Positions 55,904-64,000 of a stretch of DNA of 64,000 bases are shown in pieces. The notes beneath the pieces were generated by a model. It was given only the letters and a program-made list of their open reading frames with translations. It was not told the DNA's origin and did not search any database. Made by a program: the position numbers and the translations under genes. This DNA is from Ktedonosporobacter rubrisoli (GTDB taxonomy: Bacteria > Chloroflexota > Ktedonobacteria > Ktedonobacterales > Ktedonobacteraceae), in contig NZ_CP035758.1 of the NCBI RefSeq assembly GCF_004208415.1, forward strand, positions 9,982,001 through 10,046,000, in the 5' to 3' direction. Within the stretch, counting starts at the first letter, position 1, and each line of letters opens with the position of its first letter.

Positions 55904-57082
55904 GTGGTTGATCTCAAGGGAATCTGCGTGTATATGAATCCGGTTGCAGAGGCACTCTGCGAAATGCGTATGAGTGAAATGACAACTGTGTTTGATGCCC
56001 AACTATTCGCCCCAACGGGAGAGTATGATAATCCAGCTATGATCGAGGGCGTGTTCGCGAAATTGTGGCCGCGTATGCGTAATGCAGAAGAGGTTCACCA
56101 CTACTTGCAGGATTTCACTCAGGGAAATATCTATCGGCAGGAACTAGCCTGTGTTGTAGCCGACGAGCCTATTTACAGTAAGCCAGAAGAGCACGAGGCT
56201 CCAGCGCGTGGGCAGGAAAGCGCTTATTCCGATTATCATTATCAATTCATTCGCTATCCGCTCTACAATCAGCAGGGGCAGTGGGGGGCAAATGCCTTGC
56301 AGGTGTGTGATATAACAGAACGAGTGCGTGATGAGCGAAACAGATCAGCTCTGCTCTCTTCGGTATCCCATGATCTGCGCACACCTTTAACAACGATCAA
56401 AGCGGCAGTCACCGGCCTGCTGCAGACAGATGTAGATTGGGATGAGCAGGATCGGCGTGAAATGCTCGAAGATATCGACATTGAAACCGACCATTTGACG
56501 GTGCTGGTGAATGCCCTCGTCGAATTATCGCGTATTCAGATGGGAGCTTTGAGCCTGGAAAAGGAATGGTGCGATATCATCGAAGTCGTGCATGGCGCAC
56601 TGGCAAAGATGGAGCGGGCCCTGGCCGGTCGTCCTATTCGTACCAGTTTTCAAACATCTCTCCCATTGATATACGTCGATCACGTGCAACTGGAGCGAGT
56701 TTTCTACAATTTGATAGAGAATGCAGTTCGCCATAGCCCCCAGCATAGTGAGATTATACTGACTATTGAGGCCATTGGTGAAACACTTCATGTCCGGGTC
56801 ATCGATCGTGGCAGTGTTGCCCTGGAGCCCGAGCGGAAGAGTAGCTTTAGATCCTTCTACCATACAGGGTCGTATAGAGATGGCCTTGAGCTGGCGATCT
56901 GCACGGGTATAATAGAAGCCCATCAAGGGCATGTAAGCGTGGAAACAGCGGCTGGTGGAGGTTCATGTTTTGTGTTTACGTTACCTATTCATCCACAGAC
57001 AATGGGACGTAGAGAGCCGAAAGGCATGCCCTCCTCTCAAGATGTGGTGGATGGCGAGGTAACTTCATCACAGCAAGCATAG
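55904..57082 (+). CDS. PAS-histidine kinase part of a split sensor kinase
   Basis: 392 residues from GTG 55904, but with no ribosome binding site; the true upstream part is in the preceding frame (see the GAF gene). PAS region 1-140, then the dimerisation/phosphoacceptor helix with His156 (SHDLRTPLTT), N-box Asn273 (NLIENAVRHS), and degenerate G boxes (DRGSV at 301-305 and DGLELAIC at 326-333 lack the usual Gly pattern). KdpD-like kinase architecture. Phosphate transfer to the regulator encoded 22 bases downstream is the expected output. Confidence 0.85.
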   Translation: MVDLKGICVYMNPVAEALCEMRMSEMTTVFDAQLFAPTGEYDNPAMIEGVFAKLWPRMRNAEEVHHYLQDFTQGNIYRQELACVVADEPIYSKPEEHEAPARGQESAYSDYHYQFIRYPLYNQQGQWGANALQVCDITERVRDERNRSALLSSVSHDLRTPLTTIKAAVTGLLQTDVDWDEQDRREMLEDIDIETDHLTVLVNALVELSRIQMGALSLEKEWCDIIEVVHGALAKMERALAGRPIRTSFQTSLPLIYVDHVQLERVFYNLIENAVRHSPQHSEIILTIEAIGETLHVRVIDRGSVALEPERKSSFRSFYHTGSYRDGLELAICTGIIEAHQGHVSVETAAGGGSCFVFTLPIHPQTMGRREPKGMPSSQDVVDGEVTSSQQA

Positions 57083-57104
57083 TGCTAGCAGGAGAGGAGC
57101 TGCT

Positions 57105-57836
57105 ATGAGAGCGAAGGGAAAACGTATTCTAGTCGTTGATGATGAACCGCCTATTCAGCGTATATTGCGCCGTACCCTCTCTATGAGTGGATACGAAGTT
57201 TTCGTGGCTGATAGTGGAAAACAAGCAATAGAAATGGTGCGGCTTCATCAGCCAGATCTCATCCTGCTAGATTTGTGTATGCCAGGGGAGTATGATGGGC
57301 TTGATGTGTGTGTCTGGGCGCGCCAATCGTTACGTACGCCGATTATCGTGCTCTCAGCCATCACTGAAGAGAAAAAGAAAGTGCGCGCTCTGGATCTGGG
57401 GGCCGATGATTATCTCACCAAACCCTTTGGCACCGATGAGCTTCTCGCGCGAGTACGCGTCTGCCTGCGCAGGGCCAACACTGCTGAGGTGAGCCTTGAT
57501 CACACACCAGAGATTCTTTCGAGCGAGGATGGATATCTGTATATGGATGTGGCTCGGCGCCAGGTGCGAGCAGGGGAGCAGGAAGTGCGCCTGACCCCGA
57601 CTGAGTTTGAGTTATTAAGGCAACTGATGCTCTATGCTGGCAAGGTGCTGACTCACCGCTCCCTACTGCGCGCCGTCTGGGGACCGGAATATGGCGAGGA
57701 GGCCGATTATCTACGGGTTTATGTGCGTCAGCTCAGGCGTAAGGTGGAGAAAGAGCCTTCACAGCCGAAATATATACAGACAGAGCCTGGTATCGGATAT
57801 GTTTTCCGTCCTCAAGTAGAGATGCGTACTCTTTAA
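57105..57836 (+). CDS. OmpR/KdpE-family response regulator
   Basis: 243 residues: receiver domain with Asp12/Asp13, phosphoacceptor Asp56, Ser84 and Lys106 (YLTKPF), then a winged-helix DNA-binding domain (about 145-240) with RLTPTEFELLRQLMLYAGKVLTH. Cognate partner of the upstream kinase by position (22-base gap, strong ribosome binding site GGAGAGG). Confidence 0.93.
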   Translation: MRAKGKRILVVDDEPPIQRILRRTLSMSGYEVFVADSGKQAIEMVRLHQPDLILLDLCMPGEYDGLDVCVWARQSLRTPIIVLSAITEEKKKVRALDLGADDYLTKPFGTDELLARVRVCLRRANTAEVSLDHTPEILSSEDGYLYMDVARRQVRAGEQEVRLTPTEFELLRQLMLYAGKVLTHRSLLRAVWGPEYGEEADYLRVYVRQLRRKVEKEPSQPKYIQTEPGIGYVFRPQVEMRTL

Positions 57837-58041
57837 TAAAATTTTAACAGGTTGGGCGCTTTTTTTCATGGCTAACTAATCTGTTTTGGCTTACACTATA
57901 AGGCAGTATGCTTTCTGACTTATGTATGGGATGGAGCGGTTTTTCCCCAGGAGAAAGAAAATCGCGTGATCCCTTCGGAAGAGAAGAGCGGAGAGGCGCA
58001 CGGACCTCCCAATCTTCGGAGAAAGAAGGACTGCTGACTCT

Positions 58042-58887
58042 ATGATGGTTCAGTGGCGACCGCTCCGTGTGATTATAGTGGGGCCGCAAAATACATTTAG
58101 TCGTGTCTTAGCGACGAACATTCAATATTGGGGATACGAGGTGGTAATGCTTGCTGCGCCCCGCGCGATCTTTGACGATGGGACGCGTGCAATGCAAGGG
58201 GATGTTGTCTTATATGATCTGGATGAGGTATTTCCTACCTTTTCTAGAGAAAGGGACTTCCCTGAGATGTGGCCTGAGCGAGGGACAGCCAACTCTAGCG
58301 AAGAAGCAGAGGGGCAGGAGACCCATGCGCCGTTTATTATTGCCATTAGTAGCCGCTCAGTTTCACGCGTAACCCTGGAACGGATTGGCGCGATTGCGTT
58401 GCTGCAAAAGTCTTTTTTTAAGATGAGCTGGCTGCAGCGCTATTTAAAAGTGTTACAGCGCTTAACATCGCCTGAGGGAGAAGCATTACCACAGCAATAT
58501 AAACAGGATGAGAACATACGTGTGCTGGTAGTGGATGATAATGAAGATATTGCTAGTACTATACAGCAATGCTTAATCTATGAATCTGGATACGAAGTAG
58601 CAGTTGCGCATGATGGATTAGATGCGCTAGAGTTATACCTGGATTGGCATCCGCAGTGTATTGTGACGGATCTACTAATGCCATGGATGAACGGGTATCA
58701 GGTGATGAGATGTTTGGCACTGGGAACGGCGAGAGGTGCCCCAGCATTCGTGGTGATGAGCGCCCTGAACCAACTAGAGGTTCCTATCGGCAGCTCATAT
58801 TTACGGGGAAAAGCGGTAGCGTACGTAAACAAACCATTTAATATTGATCATTTGCTTTCCGCGATTAAGCAGGTATGTGCAGGGTAA
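58042..58887 (+). CDS. double receiver-domain protein (pseudo-REC plus REC)
   Basis: 281 residues with two CheY folds. The first (about 7-140) has lost the acidic pair (VGPQN instead of VDD) but keeps Asp59 and Lys123, and has a 25-residue insertion. The second (about 158-281) is complete: Asp165/Asp166, Asp210 (VTDLLMP), Ser240 and Lys264 (VNKPF). No output domain, so it acts by protein contact. First gene of the chemosensory cluster; the second ATG of ATGATG is possible too. Confidence 0.85.
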   Translation: MMVQWRPLRVIIVGPQNTFSRVLATNIQYWGYEVVMLAAPRAIFDDGTRAMQGDVVLYDLDEVFPTFSRERDFPEMWPERGTANSSEEAEGQETHAPFIIAISSRSVSRVTLERIGAIALLQKSFFKMSWLQRYLKVLQRLTSPEGEALPQQYKQDENIRVLVVDDNEDIASTIQQCLIYESGYEVAVAHDGLDALELYLDWHPQCIVTDLLMPWMNGYQVMRCLALGTARGAPAFVVMSALNQLEVPIGSSYLRGKAVAYVNKPFNIDHLLSAIKQVCAG

Positions 58888-58985
58888 ACAGGGGTGCTGA
58901 CTGCGCATATCGCAAGAGAACCGCCTGTGGTTATTTACTAGAGAATGCACTTGCAGGCTAGTCTGGGTAAAGGAACTGAGAAACG

Positions 58986-60404
58986 ATGGAGCAGCAAGAT
59001 CGCATTATGGATGGGGATCTACAGACATTAGGACTCCAATCCATCTTAAAAATGCTCGCGCTGAGTGGAAAGACAGGAAAGTTATTTGTATCTTCAGGCC
59101 CGGAGACCATATCTATTAGCCTGCGCAAAGGGCAAATTGTGGGATTGCATGAGGAGGGGGTACCCCAGCCAGATTTGCTGGGTATGTTTTGCCTGATCAA
59201 CAAGCTGGACCCTCCGCGCTGGCAGATGATTCGCGAGCTCGCCCAGGGTAATACTGAAGTCGCCTTAATGATGTTAGTTGAGCGAGGCTGGATGAGTGCT
59301 GACGAGATGCAAAGTCGGCTTGAGTTTGCCGTCACGCAGTCAATTAGCCATGCTCTGCGCTGGGTAAATGGACGCTTTGCCTTTCATCGTCAAATGGTCC
59401 CGATTGACAGCAAGATGCAGCCGCTTGACGTCGATTCAGTTTTGCTTGAGGCTCTGCGCCAGGCCGATGAATGGGAAGAAGTTGCTGCAGAAGATGTAAT
59501 GCATCTTGCGCGTACCACGGTGGCTCGTTGGCAGCCCGAGGTGACAAGAGATGTAGGTAGCCTGGGCCTGAGTAAGGAGGGTATTGAAGTCCTTTGCCTC
59601 TCCAATGGCGAGATTCCCCTCCAGGCTATTGCGCTTGTGCTCATGATGCCCGAGGCTCGTGTTGCTCGCCTGATGGCAAAGCTCCTGGAGCTAAGGCTCA
59701 TTGAGGTCGTGGATACCGCTCTGGAGACGGAGTTGCAGCGCGATCTATCCAATATCATTATTAAATGTCAACATACGCTGGCCCAAAGGCGCCAATCGGC
59801 TAATCCTGAGCAGCACCTGCTCGGTTTGATTACCACCCTTTCCGAATGTATTAATGGCCTGTTAAACCACCATGGCCAGTACGCAAAGAGCCTGCGTGGA
59901 CGTGGCCATGTGCCCTCTATTGATATTGTGCGCTACCTTGAGCAGCGCTTTGCCAGGCATTTTAGGATGTTGGCGACTCAGCAATATCCTATTCTAGATA
60001 CAACGAAATTTGCCTACGGGCAACTGAATTGCGAGGATATCCTCACGCTCAATAAAGTTGTCAGGGGCGAGCAACTGGAAGAGTTCTACTGGGAAGCGGT
60101 TCAGGGCTTGATTGCTTTCCTGAGATATATCTTTAACGAACTGTTGCGAGATGAAGTAGGGAACTCGCATACAGGGCGTCAACTGAATGTGGCGTGGAAA
60201 ATTTTCCTTTCCGAAATTGATCGCGAGATCCAACAGTATCAGGTCTATCGTGCGCATCGCAATGCGCAATTATCGCGAGGCCGAGAGACTTTTGCCCAGC
60301 AACCCATGCAATCACCACCCATTGGCATAGTACAAAATTGGAATGGTTCCCCCGAGAACAGCGGGGAGTTCTGGTCCCCTGAAACGCGAAGGAGGTCAAT
60401 CTAG
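58986..60404 (+). CDS. DUF4388 (PATAN) domain protein of the chemosensory cluster
   Basis: 472 residues. PATAN/DUF4388 domain at about 10-160 (MDGDLQTLGLQSILKMLALSGKTGKLFV, KGQIVGLHEEG), then a winged-helix-like region (about 180-260, ALVLMMPEARVARLMAKLLEL) and a C-terminal helical domain of unknown type. The next gene, a CheY-like protein, begins immediately after the stop (TAG then ATG). In cyanobacterial and Myxococcus Pil/Pix/Frz-like systems the PATAN and receiver domains are fused in one PilG/PixG protein; here they are two adjacent genes. Likely partner of the following receiver. Confidence 0.82.
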   Translation: MEQQDRIMDGDLQTLGLQSILKMLALSGKTGKLFVSSGPETISISLRKGQIVGLHEEGVPQPDLLGMFCLINKLDPPRWQMIRELAQGNTEVALMMLVERGWMSADEMQSRLEFAVTQSISHALRWVNGRFAFHRQMVPIDSKMQPLDVDSVLLEALRQADEWEEVAAEDVMHLARTTVARWQPEVTRDVGSLGLSKEGIEVLCLSNGEIPLQAIALVLMMPEARVARLMAKLLELRLIEVVDTALETELQRDLSNIIIKCQHTLAQRRQSANPEQHLLGLITTLSECINGLLNHHGQYAKSLRGRGHVPSIDIVRYLEQRFARHFRMLATQQYPILDTTKFAYGQLNCEDILTLNKVVRGEQLEEFYWEAVQGLIAFLRYIFNELLRDEVGNSHTGRQLNVAWKIFLSEIDREIQQYQVYRAHRNAQLSRGRETFAQQPMQSPPIGIVQNWNGSPENSGEFWSPETRRRSI

Positions 60405-60839
60405 ATGGCTGTACCAACAGTGCTAGTTGTGGATGATAGTCCTACTGTACGCAAAATTGTGCAAATGACTTTGCAGCGGGAGCATATCAGAGTAATCACT
60501 GCTAGTGATGGCCTGAGCGCTCTTACCTCGGTCGCGGATGAGATGCCTGCAGTTATCCTTCTGGATATTCAATTGCCACGCATGGATGGGTACCATATTT
60601 GCCAGATAATACGTAAAAACTTGCAGTTTCGACAAATTCCCATTATTATGCTCAGTGGGAAGGACGGTTTGTTTGACAAGATGCGTGGGCGGTTGGCCGG
60701 ATCAACTGAGTATCTGACGAAGCCCTTTGACTCTGTTGAGCTGGTACAGACCGTAAAGAAGCACCTTGCCAACTGGCAAGAGCGTATACCTGCAGCCCAT
60801 CAGGAAGGTATGCGACCTCGCCTGCGCTACCGAGGCTAA
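60405..60839 (+). CDS. CheY/PilG-like response regulator
   Basis: 144 residues, single receiver domain: Asp10/Asp11, Asp54 (LLDIQLP), Ser84, Lys106 (YLTKPF), and a basic C-terminal tail of about 25 residues. Directly abuts the PATAN gene. Resembles the PilG/PixG receiver. Confidence 0.92.
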   Translation: MAVPTVLVVDDSPTVRKIVQMTLQREHIRVITASDGLSALTSVADEMPAVILLDIQLPRMDGYHICQIIRKNLQFRQIPIIMLSGKDGLFDKMRGRLAGSTEYLTKPFDSVELVQTVKKHLANWQERIPAAHQEGMRPRLRYRG

Positions 60840-60969
60840 AGCGGTTATATAAAAAATTGGCCCTGAAGCGTTTCAATGCATGTAATGTTTTCAGGTACAA
60901 ATTTGTCAGTGGGATAGCCTTTATCTCCCATCGCACTGGTGTGGCTCGTTTCGGAAAGGTTATAATTGG

Positions 60970-61335
60970 ATGCCAGGGCAAAAAATACTTGTTGTGGATG
61001 ATAGCTGGACTGAGTTAACTATGATTGTGGCCCCACTGCGCAAGAGCGGTTTTGAAGTGGTGACAGCCGTTGATGGTGATGAGGCTGTCGAGAAGGTCTT
61101 CAAAGAACGGCCGCAGTGTATCGTTCTTGATGTTGTCTTACCTAAGCAGAATGGTTTTCAGTTATGTCGAAAATTTAAAAATTCAGAGTTTAGTAGACAT
61201 ATTCCGATAATTTTGTTATCAAGTAAGAGTACTCCATTAGATAAGGCGTGGGGGCTCAGGCAGGGCGCCGATCTCTACCTTACGAAGCCTTTCAAGAGTG
61301 AAGAATTAGTTGCGAGTGTGCGTAGCCTTGTATAA
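60970..61335 (+). CDS. CheY/PilH-like response regulator
   Basis: 121 residues, single receiver domain: Asp10/Asp11, Asp54 (VLDVVLP), Ser84, Lys106 (YLTKPF). Ends just after helix 5. GGAAAGG upstream of ATG. Second receiver of the Pil-Chp-like set (PilH/PixH position). Confidence 0.92.
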   Translation: MPGQKILVVDDSWTELTMIVAPLRKSGFEVVTAVDGDEAVEKVFKERPQCIVLDVVLPKQNGFQLCRKFKNSEFSRHIPIILLSSKSTPLDKAWGLRQGADLYLTKPFKSEELVASVRSLV

Positions 61336-61420
61336 TAGAGCGTCGTAGGTAGCAGGTCAAGGCGATCTGTAATGTGGTATAAAGGCACTTAGATATTTTG
61401 CCTGATTTGGGAGTAATGTT

Positions 61421-62038
61421 GTGTCCAGCGAAGATCTAAGAATGTTGCAGCGTGACGCACTCGCCGCGATCCAACAATTAGGAACACAGTCCCCTTCGGT
61501 AGCCGCATTGCAAATGCAGCTAGCGCAAAGGGGGCTGCCCCGTGCTGATGGCTCCGTCAACGAAAACCAGCCAGCAGTGGTTGGTGAACAATATCTTGTC
61601 TTCTCATTAGCAGGTTGTGAGCTTGCCGTTAAAGCAGAGCAAGTCCAAGCGGTGGAGCGCCTCGTGGACCTTACGCCCGTGCCCAACGTGGTATCCTGGG
61701 TAAAAGGGGTAATTAATTTGCGAGGATCGATCGTGTCAGTTGTAGATCTGCGTATGTTCCTGGATCTGGAGCAACTTTCCTATACCTCGCGTGCGCGTTT
61801 GTTATCATTGCAATATAATGAGATGGTGATTTGCTTGGTAGTAGATAGTGTTAGCGAAATGATGCCTATCTCTCCTGCCACTATCGTTCCTGTAAATGCT
61901 CGCCAGGCTAATATTCCACAATGGGCGCTCTCCTACGCTGCTGGCTGCGCGTTGCATGCGAACCGAGTGTTGGTGTTGCTGGATGCGGCACGTCTACTTT
62001 TCTCTGAAAAAATGCAGCGCTATGAGGCCCTGGGATAA
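61421..62038 (+). CDS. CheW-like adaptor
   Basis: 205 residues, GTG start with GGGAG. CheW domain (about 60-200): EQYLVFSLAGCELAVKAEQVQAVERL, VPNVVSWVKGVINLRGSIVSVVDLR, and LCLVVDSVSEM. The N-terminal 55 residues are an acidic/Gln-rich extension. Couples the receptor encoded next to a CheA kinase that should lie beyond the window edge. Confidence 0.92.
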   Translation: MSSEDLRMLQRDALAAIQQLGTQSPSVAALQMQLAQRGLPRADGSVNENQPAVVGEQYLVFSLAGCELAVKAEQVQAVERLVDLTPVPNVVSWVKGVINLRGSIVSVVDLRMFLDLEQLSYTSRARLLSLQYNEMVICLVVDSVSEMMPISPATIVPVNARQANIPQWALSYAAGCALHANRVLVLLDAARLLFSEKMQRYEALG

Positions 62039-62103
62039 TATTTGATGGCCAGATAAGGTCGTTTGAACTAATAGAGATTTTTTATCAACAGGAGGTCTGG
62101 CGG

Positions 62104-64000
62104 ATGAATCCTGATCGCAATAAAAGCGGGATGACAGTTGATGCGCTAATGCAGATAGGGCTCATTGCTTCTACTGCTATTCCTGTTCTTTCCTTTGCTT
62201 TGCTTGGCTTTGCATCGCTTAGACTGCAGGCTGCAACCCTGGTACTGGTGATTGTAGCATTTGCGATCATTGTGTTACTAGGCGTACTTATCGTGAATTA
62301 TTTTGTGCAGCGTAGGATTAAGGATCGAATTCTGGGGCTTGTGGACGTCTGCCGCGAATACGCAGGGGGAGACCATACTGTTCGAGCCGTGGTCAATGGC
62401 GACGATGATTTTGCCATGCTTTCAATGTCGCTCAACTCTCTTCTTGACAACCAGGGGAGCTCGACGAATGCCTCACTGGGAGCAGGCGGCAGCGATGCTG
62501 CAGCATTGCAAGCTCAGATTGAGAAACTCTTGCAGGAAGTTAGCGCGGTTGGTGATGGTGATCTGCGCGTTCAGGCTGAAGTGACGCCTGATACGTTAGG
62601 TGTATTGGCTGACTCGTTTAATTATATGATTGAAGAGTTGGCAAAAGTCGTAGGACGTGTGCAGTCAACGGCTGTGCAGGTTACTAACGCGACGCGACGC
62701 ATTCTCGACCGCTCAGCTGAGCTAGCCCAGGCTTCTGAGGCGCAGGTGACAGAAATTTCTCAGACAACCGAGGCCGTGGAAGCGCTGGCAGTCTTTATCC
62801 AGAACGTTGCGCGTAACGCTCAGTCAAGCGCTGAGGCCGCGCAGGAAGCCTTGCGCAACGCAACTAGTGGCCAGCAATCTGTGCGTCAGACGATTGATGG
62901 TATGATGCTCATCCGCGAGAATGTGCAGGAGACCTCTAAGAAGATTAAGCGCCTGGGTGAGCGCTCTAATGAGATCGGCGAAATCGTGCGTATCATCGAA
63001 GACATTGCAGATCAGACGAACTTGCTTGCTCTTAACGCTGCTATTCAGTCGGCAATGGCTGGCGAGCATGGACGAGGGTTCGCTGTCGTGGCCGATGAAA
63101 TCCGTCTTCTGGCAGAACGTTCTACCGAGTCGACAAAGCGTATTGCGACGCTGATCAAGAGTATCCAGGGCGATACGTATGAAGCTGTTGTCGCTATGGA
63201 AGATAGCACGCAGGAAGTGGTGAAAGGTTCGCAACTGGCTGATGAAGCTGGACGCTCCCTGAACTCCATTTATAGCGCTGTGGAACGGCAGGCCAAGATG
63301 ATCGAAGGTATTGCCCGTGCCGCTAATGAGCAGACTTCAGTCTCTGAGGCCGTGGCTATTGCGATGGGCCGTATCTCTGAGATTACGCGCCAGACCGATG
63401 CTGGCACACAGGAAGCAGCGGTAAGCGTGAGTTATCTGGCCGAGCTTTCTGAGCAGTTGCGCGCTTCGGTGTCTACCTTCCGCCTGCCCGAGCGCAGTGG
63501 TGAGGGACTTGGCTCTTTCCCCAACATGGCTTCGATCACCGAGCTGCCTAATAACGGTGGGCCTCAGGGTCTCTTGCAGCCCCCTTTGGGATCGGGGATG
63601 GAGAACGAGTGGGAACAGAATTTCTCGGGGAACTTCCCGCCTCTACCCGAGCCGGGTAATACGGGTTCGCTTGTGGCCTTGTCTTCGCGTCCTGGCCAGA
63701 ATTCGCTGAATAATTTTCAGGATTTTAATCATCCTGCTTCTCTGGGAGGACAGCAATCGCTGGGAGGCCAACCCATATCCAATGGCCAGCAGTCGTTCGC
63801 TTCGCAACCCGGCTTTGGTGCGCAGCAAGCCTTTGGAAATCCCCCAAGTCTGGGAGGAGCTCAGCAGTCGCCATTTGGCAATCAGATAGAATTTGCTGAG
63901 AGAGGGAGTTTCGAGAATCCACAGAGCTTTGGAAACAATGCCTTTGGTGGGGGGCAGCAGCAATTCGGCTCGTTGCCGGGATTTAGTGGCCAGAATCAGT
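62104..64000 (+). CDS. methyl-accepting chemotaxis protein (partial, runs off the window)
   Basis: Open from ATG 62104 (AGGAGG upstream) to the right edge, at least 632 codons. Two N-terminal membrane helices (about 20-65) with almost no periplasmic domain, HAMP-like segments, and a signalling hairpin with its tip at about 300-340 (DIADQTNLLALNAAIQ, GRGFAVVADEIRLLAERS). The tip reads AIQSAMAGE where most receptors have AIEAARAGE. From about residue 480 a Gln/Gly/Asn/Pro/Phe-rich low-complexity tail with QQSLGG-like repeats runs to the edge. It has no stop in the window. Confidence 0.9.
   Translation, partial: MNPDRNKSGMTVDALMQIGLIASTAIPVLSFALLGFASLRLQAATLVLVIVAFAIIVLLGVLIVNYFVQRRIKDRILGLVDVCREYAGGDHTVRAVVNGDDDFAMLSMSLNSLLDNQGSSTNASLGAGGSDAAALQAQIEKLLQEVSAVGDGDLRVQAEVTPDTLGVLADSFNYMIEELAKVVGRVQSTAVQVTNATRRILDRSAELAQASEAQVTEISQTTEAVEALAVFIQNVARNAQSSAEAAQEALRNATSGQQSVRQTIDGMMLIRENVQETSKKIKRLGERSNEIGEIVRIIEDIADQTNLLALNAAIQSAMAGEHGRGFAVVADEIRLLAERSTESTKRIATLIKSIQGDTYEAVVAMEDSTQEVVKGSQLADEAGRSLNSIYSAVERQAKMIEGIARAANEQTSVSEAVAIAMGRISEITRQTDAGTQEAAVSVSYLAELSEQLRASVSTFRLPERSGEGLGSFPNMASITELPNNGGPQGLLQPPLGSGMENEWEQNFSGNFPPLPEPGNTGSLVALSSRPGQNSLNNFQDFNHPASLGGQQSLGGQPISNGQQSFASQPGFGAQQAFGNPPSLGGAQQSPFGNQIEFAERGSFENPQSFGNNAFGGGQQQFGSLPGFSGQNQ

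Overview
The window is a gene-dense bacterial chromosome segment of roughly balanced base composition, with no insertion sequences, phage genes, CRISPR arrays or tRNAs that I can see. The mix of genes suggests a Chloroflexota genome, most likely class Ktedonobacteria. It includes DUF4388/PATAN proteins, F420/FMN-type PPOX enzymes, MMPL, MoxR-DUF58-TgpA, GatCA-dependent tRNA amidation, an SdpR/SdpI/YhfC locus, lipoprotein signals and no outer-membrane machinery. That assignment is an inference from gene content, not from a marker comparison. Layout, left end to 14.8 kb: argS and acs lie on the minus strand (acs carries a one-base N-terminal frameshift). A four-gene ABC importer follows on the plus strand (lipoprotein, two permeases, ATPase). 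A minus-strand H-NOX heme sensor gene overlaps a tandem PNPOx-like flavoprotein gene. Then come a PPOX enzyme, a YdcF-like protein, tmRNA (ssrA) with its own promoter and terminator, and a FlK-type thioesterase. 15-34.8 kb: a glycerophosphodiesterase; an envelope operon (GT2 glycosyltransferase, flippase-like protein, DUF2079 protein); two gliding/signalling-type proteins; mfd; an EEP phosphohydrolase; a methyltransferase; a YhfC-SdpR-SdpI operon with a clear promoter/operator; pth, a metallophosphoesterase with a large acidic insertion, and a D,D-carboxypeptidase. 34.8-49.8 kb: gatA, gatC and acyP; a MoxR-DUF58-transglutaminase operon; a compact promoter-hairpin-small ORF-terminator unit; an ABC exporter with two GNAT acetyltransferases; and an Rrf2-regulated PPOX/VOC cluster with three copies of one operator; then smpB, the tmRNA partner. 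49.8-64 kb: an MMPL transporter with an AttH-like lipoprotein; a GAF-PAS histidine kinase (split by a one-base frameshift) with its OmpR-type regulator; and a chemosensory cluster resembling the Pil-Chp/Pix type (double-REC protein, PATAN protein, two CheY-like regulators, CheW, MCP) that runs off the right edge. Three genes (acs, a VOC gene, the GAF-PAS kinase) each lack exactly one base within a run of identical bases while the rest of the coding sequence is intact. This pattern fits either homopolymer under-calling in the assembly or recent mutation, and it affects how those genes should be read. The most interesting material is the H-NOX/PNPOx operon, the Rrf2 operator set, the SdpR operator with its structured YhfC leader, and the self-contained small transcription unit at 42.5-42.9 kb.
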